Assembly: GCA_904424815.1 (NCBI GenBank)
Contig: CAJGBI010000001.1
Coordinates: 795,010-859,009, forward strand
DNA length: 64,000 nucleotides
Direction of reading: 5' to 3'
Origin: Puniceicoccaceae bacterium Marseille-Q1082
GTDB taxonomy: Bacteria > Verrucomicrobiota > Verrucomicrobiia > Opitutales > Intestinicryptomonadaceae
Shown: piece after piece, positions 53,379 to 62,159 of the stretch
How the letters are laid out: every line of letters starts with the position of its first letter
How positions within the stretch are numbered: the first letter of the stretch is position 1
Program-made: the position numbers and the translations under genes
Notes under the pieces: generated by a model
What the model saw: only the letters and a program-made list of their open reading frames with translations
The model's database searches: none
Told to the model about the DNA's origin: nothing

Positions 53379-53913
53379 GGATGAATTGCCGAAAAAAATT
53401 GTAAGCGTCTGTAATGAATTAAAAGTCCGGCCCACGCAACATTTAATTTACGTGTCGATTGCGCGCCAGCGGCTCTATCTGTTCAACGGCGGGAAGCTCG
53501 AGAAAGAATACGCGGCGTCGACTTCCCGCAATCCGCCGAGCTGCGTCGAGGGATCGCTTGGCACCCCAACCGGTCTGCACAAAATAGACGGCAAGATAGG
53601 CGGCGGAGAACCTTTGGGGACGGTGTTCAGAGGCAGAAAGCCCTGCGGAACCGTCGGCGACCAGCCGCCCGAAGAGCGCGCAAAGAATCTTATCACAACC
53701 CGCATAATGCGCCTGAGGGGCCTTGAAGATGGCAAGAACAGCGGCGGAAACCTCGACACCTACGCGCGCTTTGTCTACATACACGGAACAAACCGCGAAG
53801 ACCGGCTCGGAACCCCCGACAGCCACGGATGCGTCCTGCTATCGAATTCAGGCGTTGCGGAACTTTTTGACCTTGTAGAGGACAATTCAATAGTTTTTAT
53901 TTCGGAAGATTGA
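53377..53913 (+). CDS. L,D-transpeptidase (YkuD family)
   Basis: A 178-aa protein with a YkuD catalytic domain. YVSIARQRLYLFNGGKLEKEYAAST opens the domain, and VYIHGTNREDRLGTPDSHGCVLLSN supplies the His and Cys of the HxxG...SHGC active site. Such enzymes cross-link peptidoglycan or attach proteins to it. No signal peptide or membrane segment is visible from this start, which is odd for an envelope enzyme. The frame is open to 53245, but that part would lie within asd on the other strand. It is followed 22 bp later by the NtrC-like regulator. Confidence 0.85.
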   Translation: MDELPKKIVSVCNELKVRPTQHLIYVSIARQRLYLFNGGKLEKEYAASTSRNPPSCVEGSLGTPTGLHKIDGKIGGGEPLGTVFRGRKPCGTVGDQPPEERAKNLITTRIMRLRGLEDGKNSGGNLDTYARFVYIHGTNREDRLGTPDSHGCVLLSNSGVAELFDLVEDNSIVFISED

Positions 53914-53935
53914 AAGGGCGGAAGGCGACATACAG

Positions 53936-55354
53936 ATGCAAAGCGTTCTAATAGTTGACGACGAAAAACACACGCGCGACGGGCTAGTCGCGGTGCTTTC
54001 GGACGATTACGACGTGCTCGCGGCCTCCAACGCCGACGAAGCCGTGCGGCTGCTCGACGCCGAAGAGTTCGACGCGGTTGTCACCGATTTCCGCATGGCC
54101 GGCAAATCGGGGCTAAGCGTTATAGACAAGGCGATTTCCCTGCCGTCCAAGCCCGCGTGCATAATGCTCACCGCCTACGGAAACGTGGAAACCGCGGTCG
54201 AGGCGATGAAGCGCGGGGCGGTGGACTTCCTCTCAAAGCCCGTGGACGTCGACAGGCTTGAAAAGGTTTTGGCGGAGGCGCTGAAAAAGCGCGAAGAAAG
54301 GAGGCTCGAGGAAAAACGGGCGCTCGCCGAGCGCGTCGAAAGCGCGCGAAAGGCAAAAAAGCACGCCGCGGCCGCAGCGGTCGCGGGCGGGCATTTTGAG
54401 CTTGGCGACATCATAGCAAACAGCCCGAAAATGAGGGAGGTCGTCGACCGCGCCACCCAGGTTGCGCACTCGAAAGCGACCGTCACCCTAACCGGAGAAA
54501 CCGGCACGGGCAAGGAGCTCATCGCGAATCTCATCCACGCCTCCTCGCCGCGCGCCGACAAGCCGTTCGTGCCGGTACACTGCGCGGCGATTCCCTCCAA
54601 CCTGCTCGAAAGCGAGCTTTTCGGGTACGAAAAGGGCGCTTTCACGGGCGCGGTAAACCGCAGAATCGGCAGGTTTGAGGCCGCCGACGGCGGCACGATA
54701 TTCCTCGACGAAATCGGGGAAATCGACGCCGCCACGCAGGTCAAGCTCCTGCGGTTTCTCGAAACGAAAACCCTCGAAAGAATCGGCGGCAACGAGAGCA
54801 TACGGGTGGACGTGCGCATAGTATGCGCCACCAACAGGGATTTGAAAGGGCTTGCCGAAAGCGGGGAGTTCCGCGCCGACCTCTATTACAGGCTGAACGT
54901 CGTGGAGATAAAAATCCCCCCTCTGCGGGAGCACCCGCAGGACATTCCGAGCCTTTTGGAGGCGTATTCGGACTATTTCGCCAAAGAAAATTCGGCGGCC
55001 CCCGTAAAATTCTCCGCCGCCGCTCTCGACGCCCTGAAAAAATATCCGTGGCCCGGCAACATAAGGGAATTGAGAAATTTCTGCGAAAACGCGGTGGTCA
55101 TGAGCCCCTCGCGCGAAATAGGCATTGCGGAGCTCGACGACAGGTTTAAAAATCCCGCGCCTTTCCCCGCGGCCCCCAAACCGCCCTCCGGCGTCCCGGA
55201 GCTTCCGATGCCGACCAGGCGCGAAAGCGAGGACGCCCTCATAAAGCGCGCGCTTGAAGCCGCCGGAGGCAACAAGAGCAAGGCGGCGGAAATACTCGGC
55301 ATTAGCAGGCGCACGCTCTACCGCAAACTGTCCCCGCGCTCCGGCGACATTTGA
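53936..55354 (+). CDS. Sigma54-dependent response regulator (NtrC/AtoC-type)
   Basis: A 472-aa protein with three domains. The receiver (1-120) has acidic pocket VDDE and phospho-acceptor Asp51 in VVTDFRMAGKSG. An Ala/Lys/Glu-rich linker follows. The AAA+ domain has GETGTGKE, GAFTGAVNRRIG (intact sigma54-contact loop) and IFLDEIGE. The Fis-type HTH includes GNKSKAAEILGISRRTLYRKL. GGAAGG precedes the ATG. No histidine kinase is adjacent. It is probably co-transcribed with the L,D-transpeptidase gene, hinting at an envelope-related signal. It is the second sigma54 activator in the window. Confidence 0.94.
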   Translation: MQSVLIVDDEKHTRDGLVAVLSDDYDVLAASNADEAVRLLDAEEFDAVVTDFRMAGKSGLSVIDKAISLPSKPACIMLTAYGNVETAVEAMKRGAVDFLSKPVDVDRLEKVLAEALKKREERRLEEKRALAERVESARKAKKHAAAAAVAGGHFELGDIIANSPKMREVVDRATQVAHSKATVTLTGETGTGKELIANLIHASSPRADKPFVPVHCAAIPSNLLESELFGYEKGAFTGAVNRRIGRFEAADGGTIFLDEIGEIDAATQVKLLRFLETKTLERIGGNESIRVDVRIVCATNRDLKGLAESGEFRADLYYRLNVVEIKIPPLREHPQDIPSLLEAYSDYFAKENSAAPVKFSAAALDALKKYPWPGNIRELRNFCENAVVMSPSREIGIAELDDRFKNPAPFPAAPKPPSGVPELPMPTRRESEDALIKRALEAAGGNKSKAAEILGISRRTLYRKLSPRSGDI

Positions 55355-55367
55355 AACCCCGAAAGCG

Positions 55368-55405
55368 AAACAGGCGCGAAAGCTTTTTCTTTCGCGCCTG
55401 TTTTT
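55368..55405. terminator. Bidirectional terminator between regulator and cstA
   Basis: A 12-bp perfect stem CAGGCGCGAAAG / CTTTCGCGCCTG with a 6-nt loop and T5 on the right; it sits between two convergent genes. Confidence 0.88.
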
Positions 55406-55427
55406 GCCTGCCGGTTTTCAGGCGGGC

Positions 55428-56894
55428 CTATTCGCCCGGCTTCCCGCCGGCCGCCCCGAGCTTTCTCACGACATAAGCCAACACTATCGTGAGAATGGCC
55501 GCTATCGCGTAAGACACGTTCAGGTCGAGCCCGAACCCCACTGGGCCGCCGTGCGCGGGCGAAATCCACAGTATGTACGAAATGACGATGAAAGTCATGA
55601 ACATCGCGGGAATCAGCGCAACGCCCCCGCTTTTGCCCTGCCTGTAAAGCCAGACCGCCGACGCGCTGAGCGTGGCCGACGCGAGCACCTGGTTGCCCCA
55701 GGCGAAGTAATTCCACAACTGCGCAAAACTGCTCGCGCTGACATTGGACCACGCCAGCAGAAGCGACACCAAAATTATGAGCGGCGCACACAAGATTATC
55801 CTCTTCGAAAGTTTTTTCTGCGGCATTCCTATCATTTCCGCAAGGCTCATGCGCAGACTGCGCATGGCGGTGTCGCCCGATGTTATGGCAAGTATAACGA
55901 CGCCGAGCAGGGTGACAGAGCCCACCCAGTCCCCGAGAAAATACTTTGCGATGTCCGAGAGCACCCATGTGGCGTTCTCGTCCATCTTTTCGGGGAAGAG
56001 ATTGTATATGGCAAGCCCCGCCGCCGCCCAAATCATCGCTATGACGCCCTCAACTATCATCATGCCGTAAAATGCCGCCCTTCCCTGGCGCTCTGATTTC
56101 ATGGTGCGCGCGATAATCGGCGACTGCGTTGCGTGGAATCCGGAAATTATCCCGCAAGCTATGGTGACGAAAAGAAGGGGAACTATGGGGTGCCCGTTTT
56201 CGGCGGTCCACATCTTTTCCTTAAACCCCGCGGTTTCAGTCAGCACCGAAGGATCGCGCATGGCGTATGCAACGACCGCAATGCACACGGCGACGGTCCC
56301 GACGAGCAAAAGCGCGCCGAAGGCCGGATAGATCTTGCCGATGATCTTGTCTATCGGGAATATCGTGGAGCATATGTAATACAGGAATATGCCGACGACC
56401 GCAAACCAGAAAATCGGTACTTCCGGCATCATGGAATCTATTATCTGCGCGGGAATGTTCACGAACACCGCCACGACAAGCAGCAAAAGCAGCATCATGA
56501 AAACGGAAAAAATCCCGTAAAATCTCTTTCCGAGATTCATCTTCACGAGCGCCGGCAGGTTCGCGCCGCCGTGGCGCACGGACATCATTCCGGAAATGAA
56601 GTCGTGCGTGGCGCCCGCTATCACGTTGCCTATCGGAATTACGACAAACACTATCGTCCCGAACTTTATGCCGAGAATCACTCCTATGACGGGGCCGACC
56701 CCGGCGATGTTGAGCAGCTGGATTAGCATGTTCTTCCAGTGCGGAAGGCACACGTAGTCCACCCCGTCGAATTTCGTTATCGCGGGCGTTTCCCTGTCGT
56801 CGGGAGCTATCATCTTTTCGATGAACCTCCCGTAAGTCATATACCCCGCGGCGAGTAAAACTATTCCCAATAAAAATAAAACCATGGCGTGCAA
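55428..56894 (-). CDS. cstA: Carbon starvation protein A family (peptide/pyruvate transporter)
   Basis: A 488-aa polytopic membrane protein. It opens FLLGIVLLAAGYMTYGRFIEKMIAPDD, then HWKNMLIQLLNIAGVGPVIGVILGIKFG, GNVIAGATHDFISGMMSVRHGGANLP and later GFHATQSPIIARTMKSERQGR, all typical of CstA. CstA-type proteins import peptides or pyruvate when preferred carbon runs out. A good sigma70 promoter lies 35-64 bp upstream. The short-form length suits the Gram-negative anaerobe type of CstA. Confidence 0.93.
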   Translation of the reverse strand: MHAMVLFLLGIVLLAAGYMTYGRFIEKMIAPDDRETPAITKFDGVDYVCLPHWKNMLIQLLNIAGVGPVIGVILGIKFGTIVFVVIPIGNVIAGATHDFISGMMSVRHGGANLPALVKMNLGKRFYGIFSVFMMLLLLLVVAVFVNIPAQIIDSMMPEVPIFWFAVVGIFLYYICSTIFPIDKIIGKIYPAFGALLLVGTVAVCIAVVAYAMRDPSVLTETAGFKEKMWTAENGHPIVPLLFVTIACGIISGFHATQSPIIARTMKSERQGRAAFYGMMIVEGVIAMIWAAAGLAIYNLFPEKMDENATWVLSDIAKYFLGDWVGSVTLLGVVILAITSGDTAMRSLRMSLAEMIGMPQKKLSKRIILCAPLIILVSLLLAWSNVSASSFAQLWNYFAWGNQVLASATLSASAVWLYRQGKSGGVALIPAMFMTFIVISYILWISPAHGGPVGFGLDLNVSYAIAAILTIVLAYVVRKLGAAGGKPGE

Positions 56895-56928
56895 AACGCG
56901 TCCCCAGAAATTTGAAAACGCGAAAATT

Positions 56929-56958
56929 TATCTAATTTTTTGCCGAAAAAATTGTCAA
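56929..56958 (-). promoter_or_regulatory. Sigma70-type promoter of cstA
   Basis: On the minus strand: -35 TTGACA (56958-56953), 18-nt spacer, -10 TAGATA (56934-56929). No CRP-like palindrome was recognised nearby. Confidence 0.6.
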
Positions 56959-57343
56959 GAAGAATGACCATGCGCCTAATAAAAAAATTCTCGAAATCCC
57001 GCCCGCGCGGAGAGTTCCGTCCCCGCGGCAGGCTAAGGCGGGACATTCGGCGCTCTCCCGCGCGCACATCTTGCGGCAAATTAAATTCGCCCTTCGCGTT
57101 CCCTCCCGAACCGTTTTTCGCAAACGCGACCGCCTCTTTCCCAAGCGTGCGGCTGCCGGCCCGCAAAGCGCAAAACTTATGCCCCGAATACCGCCTATCC
57201 GCCCGAACACACCGCTTTTGCGCCACGCTCCCGACGCTTTCCGCCACCGTACGGAAAATTCTCAAAAAATGATAAAACCAAAAAAGTTTGCCCGCTCCCC
57301 GGCCGCTTTCGCGCTCCGCGAAAGCCCGTTTCAAGCTTTCATG
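56959..57343. other. Gap between cstA promoter and tsaE end
   Basis: About 385 bp of GC-rich sequence. A minus-strand frame (56861-57334) crosses it but overlaps the cstA start and has no family motif. No terminator hairpin for tsaE was recognised. Confidence 0.5.
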
Positions 57344-57793
57344 CTAATCGACGAGCTTCACGCAATGCCTTCCGTCCGCGCCGATCGAGAATTTCAGGCG
57401 CGCGCCGATTTCCGGCAACGCGGGCTCCACGGCCTCCGGCCACTCGACGCACAAAATACGCGGCGGCGGAGCGACCTCGTCCACGAGAAGATTGTCAAAC
57501 GCCTCAGGAGACGAAAGCCGGTACGCGTCTATATGCGCAAGCCGCCCGCCGCCGGGAATTTCGTAGACGCAAAATATGTTGAACGACGGGCTCTTCACCG
57601 TTTCGGTAATTCCGAGCCCCCTCGCGATTCCCTTTACGAAATTCGTCTTTCCCGTCCCGAGATCTCCGGATAGGGAAATCGCGAAATCCGCCGGAAGGGT
57701 TCGCGCAAAATCCGCCGCGAACCCCGAAGCCTCCGCCGCCGACGAGCTGACAAATCCCGCGCGCAGCCGGCGCGCCGCCCCTTCAAAATCCAT
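57344..57793 (-). CDS. tsaE: tRNA threonylcarbamoyladenosine biosynthesis ATPase TsaE
   Basis: A 149-aa P-loop ATPase working with TsaB and TsaD to make t6A37 in tRNAs. It has SLSGDLGTGKTNFVKGIARGLG (Walker A), SPSFNIFCVYE and LAHIDAYRL (the family HxDxYRL block), and ILCVEWPEAVEP (family VEWPE). The frame is open far upstream through aspC, but only this part has family sequence. ATG 57793 overlaps the aspC stop (TAATG), so the two genes are coupled. Confidence 0.95.
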   Translation of the reverse strand: MDFEGAARRLRAGFVSSSAAEASGFAADFARTLPADFAISLSGDLGTGKTNFVKGIARGLGITETVKSPSFNIFCVYEIPGGGRLAHIDAYRLSSPEAFDNLLVDEVAPPPRILCVEWPEAVEPALPEIGARLKFSIGADGRHCVKLVD

Positions 57794-58971
57794 TAGACGC
57801 GCGCGCAGAATTTTGCCATGCGCTCGAGGCCCTTTTGAATAGTCTCGTCGGAAACCGCGTAGCTGAAGCGCACGTTTTCGTCGGAACCGAAAGCCGACCC
57901 CGGGACTACGGCGACGAGCTCCTCCTCCAGAAGCTTTGAGCAAAAATCCGTCGAAGACAGCCCGAAAGACGATATGTTCGGGAAAAGGTAGAACGCCCCC
58001 TGCGCCCTGCGGCAGAACACGCCGTCTATGGAATTCAGGCCTTGCAGAAGGGCGAGCCTGCGGCGGTCGAAACTTTTCTTCATTTCCGCCACAGCCTCGT
58101 CGGCGAGCTTCTCGTTCTCCATGGCCGCAAGCGCCCCGAACTGAGCGAACGAAGTGGCGTTGGAGCTCGTCTGGCTCTGCAAGTCGGCGACGGCCTTGGC
58201 GATGGCGTCGGGCGCGCACAGGGTTCCGAGCCTCCAGCCCGTCATCGAATACGCCTTGCTGAATCCGGACACGACAATCGTGCGCTCCATGGCCTCGTCG
58301 GAAAGGCTCGCGGGGCTGGCGGCCTCGACGCCGTCGTACACGAGAGTGGAATAAATTTCGTCGCTCATTATGAGCAGGTCGCGCTCGACCGCAAATCCGG
58401 CGATTTTTTGGAGCTCTTCCCTCGAATACACCGCCCCCGTGGGGTTGGAAGGGCTCGTCAAAATTATGAGTTTGGTCTTGTCGGTCACGGCGTCGGCGAG
58501 CTGCTCGACAGTGACCTTGAAGTCCGCCGCGTCCGTAGCCTTTACGAATACGGGAACTCCTCCGGCGAGCTTGACCATCTCCGGATAGCTCACCCAATAA
58601 GGCGCCGGAATTATAACTTCGTCGCCCGGGGAGATCGTCGCCATTATTGCAAGATAGCAGCTGAATTTTCCGCCGGGGCTGACTATGAAATTCGACGCCG
58701 CGCGCCTGATTCCCCTGCGCTTGGCGTAATGGGCGGCAAGAGCTTCGCGCAGAGCCGGAAGCCCTGCCGACGGCAGATATTTTGTTTTGCCTGCCTCTAT
58801 CGCCTTTATGCAGGCTTCCTTGATGAAATCCGGAGTGTCGAAATCGGGCTCTCCCGCGCCGAAACCGCAAACATCTTTGCCTTCCGCCTTAAGCTTTTTT
58901 GCCTTAGCGTCGACCGCAAGGGTCGGAGAAGGCGATATATTCCTTGCCCATGTTGAGAGTGGAGTCTTCAT
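57793..58971 (-). CDS. aspC: Pyridoxal-phosphate aspartate aminotransferase (class I, Ib-type)
   Basis: A 392-aa fold-type I aminotransferase. It begins with the Ib-subgroup pattern [20 protein letters not shown] and [33 protein letters not shown] holds the conserved Asn-Pro, [12 protein letters not shown] the PLP-ring Asp/Tyr, and [17 protein letters not shown] the PLP-binding Lys. It links glutamate nitrogen from GS-GOGAT to aspartate. The third hairpin-repeat region lies upstream. Confidence 0.94.
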   Translation of the reverse strand: MKTPLSTWARNISPSPTLAVDAKAKKLKAEGKDVCGFGAGEPDFDTPDFIKEACIKAIEAGKTKYLPSAGLPALREALAAHYAKRRGIRRAASNFIVSPGGKFSCYLAIMATISPGDEVIIPAPYWVSYPEMVKLAGGVPVFVKATDAADFKVTVEQLADAVTDKTKLIILTSPSNPTGAVYSREELQKIAGFAVERDLLIMSDEIYSTLVYDGVEAASPASLSDEAMERTIVVSGFSKAYSMTGWRLGTLCAPDAIAKAVADLQSQTSSNATSFAQFGALAAMENEKLADEAVAEMKKSFDRRRLALLQGLNSIDGVFCRRAQGAFYLFPNISSFGLSSTDFCSKLLEEELVAVVPGSAFGSDENVRFSYAVSDETIQKGLERMAKFCARV

Positions 58972-59099
58972 AGTCGCTGAAAAAGGCTTTGGAAATTGGC
59001 CCTTAGTTCAAATATATTCTCAACAAAACGCAAATTCCTACAAATTTGTACATATTTTAATCCGCCGCAGACATAAGCTCCTACGGCGCGAGATCCACA

Positions 59100-59303
59100 A
59101 GCCAGACGCAAAGTGCGCCTGCCAGGCACGGGGCGTGCCGGCCATTGAAGGGGGCGGCAGGGCCGCTTCCATTGAAGGGCTGCGCCCTTACGAAGATTGG
59201 CTCCGCCAATACTTCTATCCCCTCCCCGTTCCTCTCAAAAAACGAACATCTTATGGGAGGTTCGTTAATACTTCCGGAGTTCGTTCTGAAAACCAAAGGT
59301 TCC
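59100..59303. repeat. Intergenic mini-hairpin string, copy D
   Basis: GGCACGGGGCGTGCC, a GGGCGGCAGGGCCGC-type hairpin, GGGCTGCGCCC and ATTGGCTCCGCCAAT, then an imperfect CGAACATC/GAGGTTCG stem and ACTTCCGGAGTTCG, in the same order as copy A. Confidence 0.75.
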
Positions 59304-59434
59304 CGATTTGGCGCAATGATTTTGGATGAAGAGCGAGTATTCGGGGAAAGCCGCCGGTGGGAGCGTACATTAGTACGTGACCAGTGGCGGTTTTCCCCGA
59401 AACGCAGCTATTCGCCAAAAGCATTCGCCAAATC
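59304..59434. repeat. Modular hairpin repeat, copy D (next to truA stop)
   Basis: Outer arms as in copies A and C. The inner stem is nearly identical to copy C: CGGGGAAAGCCGCC / GGCGG(T/C)TTTCCCCG with CGTAC-ATTA-GTACG. The right arm ends 15 bp before the truA stop codon, reading TGATTTGGCGAATG on the minus strand. Confidence 0.8.
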
Positions 59435-59448
59435 AGAGGCGGGCGTTT

Positions 59449-60261
59449 CTAATAGAATACCCGCTGCAAAAAGAGACCCTGCGCCGGAGCCGCCTGAAAA
59501 TAGTTTCCCCTTTTTTTTGAGGCGAGAATTTCCCTTATGTCGCCCTCGTCCAGCCGCCCAGTTCCGACGTCCACAAGCGCGCCGACGAGCATTCTCACCA
59601 TCTTGTACATAAATCCGCTGCCCTCCGCCACAACACGCATTTCCGCCCCGCGAGATACAACCTCGAGCCTGCTCAGGGTTTTCACGGGGTTTTCGCGCGC
59701 GTCCGCGCCGCGCGAGGCGCTGAAAGCCGTAAAGTCGTGCTCTCCCGTAAGAAGTTCCGCGGCGGCGGCCATTTTTTCGGGGTCTGGATCCCTGCCCCTA
59801 AGCGACCATCTGTACCGCGCCAGATGCGGAAGCGCAACGCCCCTGTGCATGTAATAGACATACCTCTTGCCCTTCGCGCCGTATCTTGCATGAAAATCCT
59901 TTCCGACCCTTTTGAGGGATTTTATCCTGACGTCCGCGCGGTTTGACGAGCGCAGCGCCGCGAGCAAAGCCCCGTCCGGATGGCTCCATGCGGCGTCGAA
60001 ATGAAAGACCTGTCCGGTGGCGTGCACCCCCGCGTCCGTCCTACCGCTGCCGTGTATGCGCACGGGCTCCTTGAAAATCCGCCCGAGCCTCTCCTCTATG
60101 AAATCCTGGACGCTCCCGCCGCCCTTCTGCGACTGCCACCCGCAGAAATCGGTTCCGTCGTACGCGCACTCGCAGCGGAAGCGGATTTTTTCGCCCCCCA
60201 TCGGGCGCGCCCGCGAAAAGACCTCCGCGAGAACACCGGAATATTCGCCGCCGGAATCCAT
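59449..60261 (-). CDS. truA: tRNA pseudouridine38-40 synthase
   Basis: A 270-aa TruA modifying uridines in tRNA anticodon arms. Visible are ECAYDGTDFCGWQSQ, RIHGSGRTDAGVHATGQVFHF (catalytic Asp in GRTDAGVHA), HARYGAKGKRYVYYM, and FMYKMVRMLVGALVDVGTGRL. ATG 60261 overlaps the ruvX stop by one base (TGATG), so coupling favours it, although it adds about 20 residues before the usual family start. ATG 60201 (MGGEKIRF) would give the standard length. Confidence 0.95.
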   Translation of the reverse strand: MDSGGEYSGVLAEVFSRARPMGGEKIRFRCECAYDGTDFCGWQSQKGGGSVQDFIEERLGRIFKEPVRIHGSGRTDAGVHATGQVFHFDAAWSHPDGALLAALRSSNRADVRIKSLKRVGKDFHARYGAKGKRYVYYMHRGVALPHLARYRWSLRGRDPDPEKMAAAAELLTGEHDFTAFSASRGADARENPVKTLSRLEVVSRGAEMRVVAEGSGFMYKMVRMLVGALVDVGTGRLDEGDIREILASKKRGNYFQAAPAQGLFLQRVFY

Positions 60262-60731
60262 CAGAAAACGCCCCCGCCCTCGGGGGAATCCCCGCCGCCG
60301 TCGGATTCGAGATACTCACGAAGAATCAGGGCGCTAGCGCGGGAATCTATTTCGCCGCTCCTGCGCAGTTTTTTGCGCGCGGCCACCGACTTCCTGCCGG
60401 CGCGGGAGACTGCGGAATAGTCGGCCTCCGCCTGGAAAGAGCTAAGCCTCTCGTCGAAACGCACGACGGGCAACCCGAATTTCTTCTCGATTTCGGCGAT
60501 AAAGGCGTCGACCTCGCGCGCCTTGAACCCCGCGCTCCCGTCCATATTGTACGGGTATCCGACGACAATCCTGCCGATTTTGCGCTCCCTTATTTCCCGC
60601 GCTATGTGATCGAGGCGCGCCTCCGGATTTCCCTCCACCGCGGCGGGAATCGGAACCGCGACTTTGAGCTCAGAATCCGCGCAGGCGAGCCCCACCCGCT
60701 TGTGGCCGTAGTCTATGCAAAGTATGTTCAT
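60261..60731 (-). CDS. ruvX: YqgF/RuvX-family putative Holliday junction resolvase / pre-16S rRNA nuclease
   Basis: A 156-aa RNase H-fold protein: NILCIDYGHKRVGLACAD (first catalytic Asp), GRIVVGYPYNMDGSAG, and VVRFDERLSSFQAE with a late Asp near IDSRASALILREYL. In E. coli the homologue matures 16S rRNA 5' ends. ATG 60731 starts directly at the fold; the open extension to 60812 has no homologous pattern. It is the first gene of the ruvX-truA pair. Confidence 0.92.
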   Translation of the reverse strand: MNILCIDYGHKRVGLACADSELKVAVPIPAAVEGNPEARLDHIAREIRERKIGRIVVGYPYNMDGSAGFKAREVDAFIAEIEKKFGLPVVRFDERLSSFQAEADYSAVSRAGRKSVAARKKLRRSGEIDSRASALILREYLESDGGGDSPEGGGVF

Positions 60732-60857
60732 TTCCGAAAAGCGGCGGAAATCCGCCCGATTTTTCGCGCTAATTATTGAATTTTCCCACGCCGAGTTAAA
60801 GCAAAATTGCAAAAAAATGCGTTGCCATCGCCCGAATTGCGGCTAAATTCGCTTCCC

Positions 60858-61559
60858 GTGAAGAGGGATATTGAAAAATTGCTCGCGCTGCAATCGAAAG
60901 ACGCGCAGCTTGCCTCCGTAAAAGCGCGGCTCGATTCTGTTCCGAGGGAAATAGCCGCAAAGCGCGCGGGAATTTCCGCCGCCGAGGCAGAATGCGACGC
61001 CGCCAAATCCGAACTTGAAGCCGCCGAGAAACTGCGCGGGCAAATGAGGTCGCAGCGAAGGGAGCTCGAAGAAAAGGTTTTCAAATATAAAAACCAGCTC
61101 CTTGAAGTTAAAAAAAACGACGACTATGTGGCGATAAACGCGGAAATCGACAGGCTTGCGAAGCGCGCTTCCGAAATGGAGGAGGAAGAGCTCGGGGTGC
61201 TATTCGACATAGACGCCAAGCGCGAGAGGCTCGAAGGCGTGGAGGCCGCCGCCAAAAGGCAGATAGAAGCCATCGAGGAAGAAATTTCCGCAATAAACGC
61301 CGCCAAGATTTCCATAGAGGCGGATTTCGCGGAGGCGGAAAAGGAGGTCGTCGCGGCCCGCGCGGAAGTTTCGCCCGCGTTTCTGGGGGCCTACGACAGG
61401 CTGAAAGCCTCTAAAATAGCCTTTCCTATCGCCGCCCGCGTGGAGGGTTCGCTATGCACCGGATGCTTTTTAAAGGTTTCCGGCGAGCGCCTCGACGCCC
61501 TTAAAAATTCGGACGGTCCGGTTTTCTGCGAACAGTGCGGCAGAATTATCTTCCTTTGA
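60858..61559 (+). CDS. Coiled-coil protein with C4 zinc ribbon (COG1579 type)
   Basis: A 233-aa protein. About 165 residues of heptad-rich helical hairpin (ISAAEAECDAAKSELEAAEKLRGQMRSQRRELEEKV and onward) are followed by a zinc ribbon with CTGC and CEQCG. That layout is the COG1579/CT398 family, known to contact the flagellar or type III export ATPase or sigma54 in Chlamydia; in general its function is unsettled. GTG 60858 gives the family start (VKRDIEKLLALQSKD). In-frame TTGs at 60807 and 60822 are less likely. It is divergent from ruvX. Confidence 0.85.
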   Translation: MKRDIEKLLALQSKDAQLASVKARLDSVPREIAAKRAGISAAEAECDAAKSELEAAEKLRGQMRSQRRELEEKVFKYKNQLLEVKKNDDYVAINAEIDRLAKRASEMEEEELGVLFDIDAKRERLEGVEAAAKRQIEAIEEEISAINAAKISIEADFAEAEKEVVAARAEVSPAFLGAYDRLKASKIAFPIAARVEGSLCTGCFLKVSGERLDALKNSDGPVFCEQCGRIIFL

Positions 61560-61846
61560 AAGCTTCACCGGGGAATTTTCTGAAAAATTTTCTCCCCGAA
61601 AAGTTAAAACAAAATTTCACAAAATGGGGCTTTTCAGCCTAAAAATGGGGTAAAACTCCGGAACTTAACCCCGCAATTTATTACGGAGCAGCCTGTTGGC
61701 GTATGCAAAAAAAATCAAACGCGACAACCAAGCACATCCGGAGTCCGGCCGCCCGCCAAACGCGCGCAACAATCGCCATTCGGGACGAATTGAAAACAAC
61801 CCCCCGATTGCAAGGATATTTTTCAAAAATTTTTTCACACCGGCAT

Positions 61847-61855
61847 TGTGAATAA
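61847..61855. promoter_or_regulatory. DnaA-box-like site 1
   Basis: TGTGAATAA, reverse TTATTCACA, one base from TTATCCACA. Confidence 0.5.
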
Positions 61856-62136
61856 CTTGTCAAAAACTTCTTCTTGCAACTCGCCCGAAAGAGGCAATTA
61901 TATGGACAATCAGACGGCGAAAAACTTTAAAGCGCAGTTTTCCGCCGAAAGTGCGGGAGGGGGATAGTAGCGCAAAGCTGTTTACCCAACTTGCATTTGG
62001 AAAATAATTTACATATAAAAAACAGCAAACTCAAAAATGTTCGCAATGGGAAAAGTCCGCCGGAGCCAACCACTTGCGCCGTCCTTTTCAGACGCCGAGC
62101 AAATGTTTGGCAAATATTGGCAAAAAACCTACCTTT

Positions 62137-62145
62137 TGTGAATAA
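62137..62145. promoter_or_regulatory. DnaA-box-like site 2
   Basis: TGTGAATAA, 15 bp before the dnaA start codon, where it could block dnaA expression when occupied. Confidence 0.5.
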
Positions 62146-62159
62146 ATGCACACTTTGAA

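Larger units (their letters stand above)
61560..62159. other. dnaA upstream region, possible origin or autoregulatory region
   Basis: 600 bp without a convincing gene, with A/T-rich patches. Two TGTGAATAA boxes (61847-61855 and 62137-62145), one mismatch from the DnaA consensus TGTGGATAA, are in the same orientation. TTCACA at 61835-61840 is inverted to the first. This could be oriC or only dnaA autoregulation; too few boxes are visible to decide. Confidence 0.45.

Noticed and set aside
56861-57334. 157-aa minus-strand frame before cstA
   Set aside because: It overlaps the cstA start and promoter and has no family pattern.
57794-58870. Long N-terminal extension of the tsaE frame
   Set aside because: It is a shadow of aspC in another frame; only the part from 57793 has TsaE motifs.
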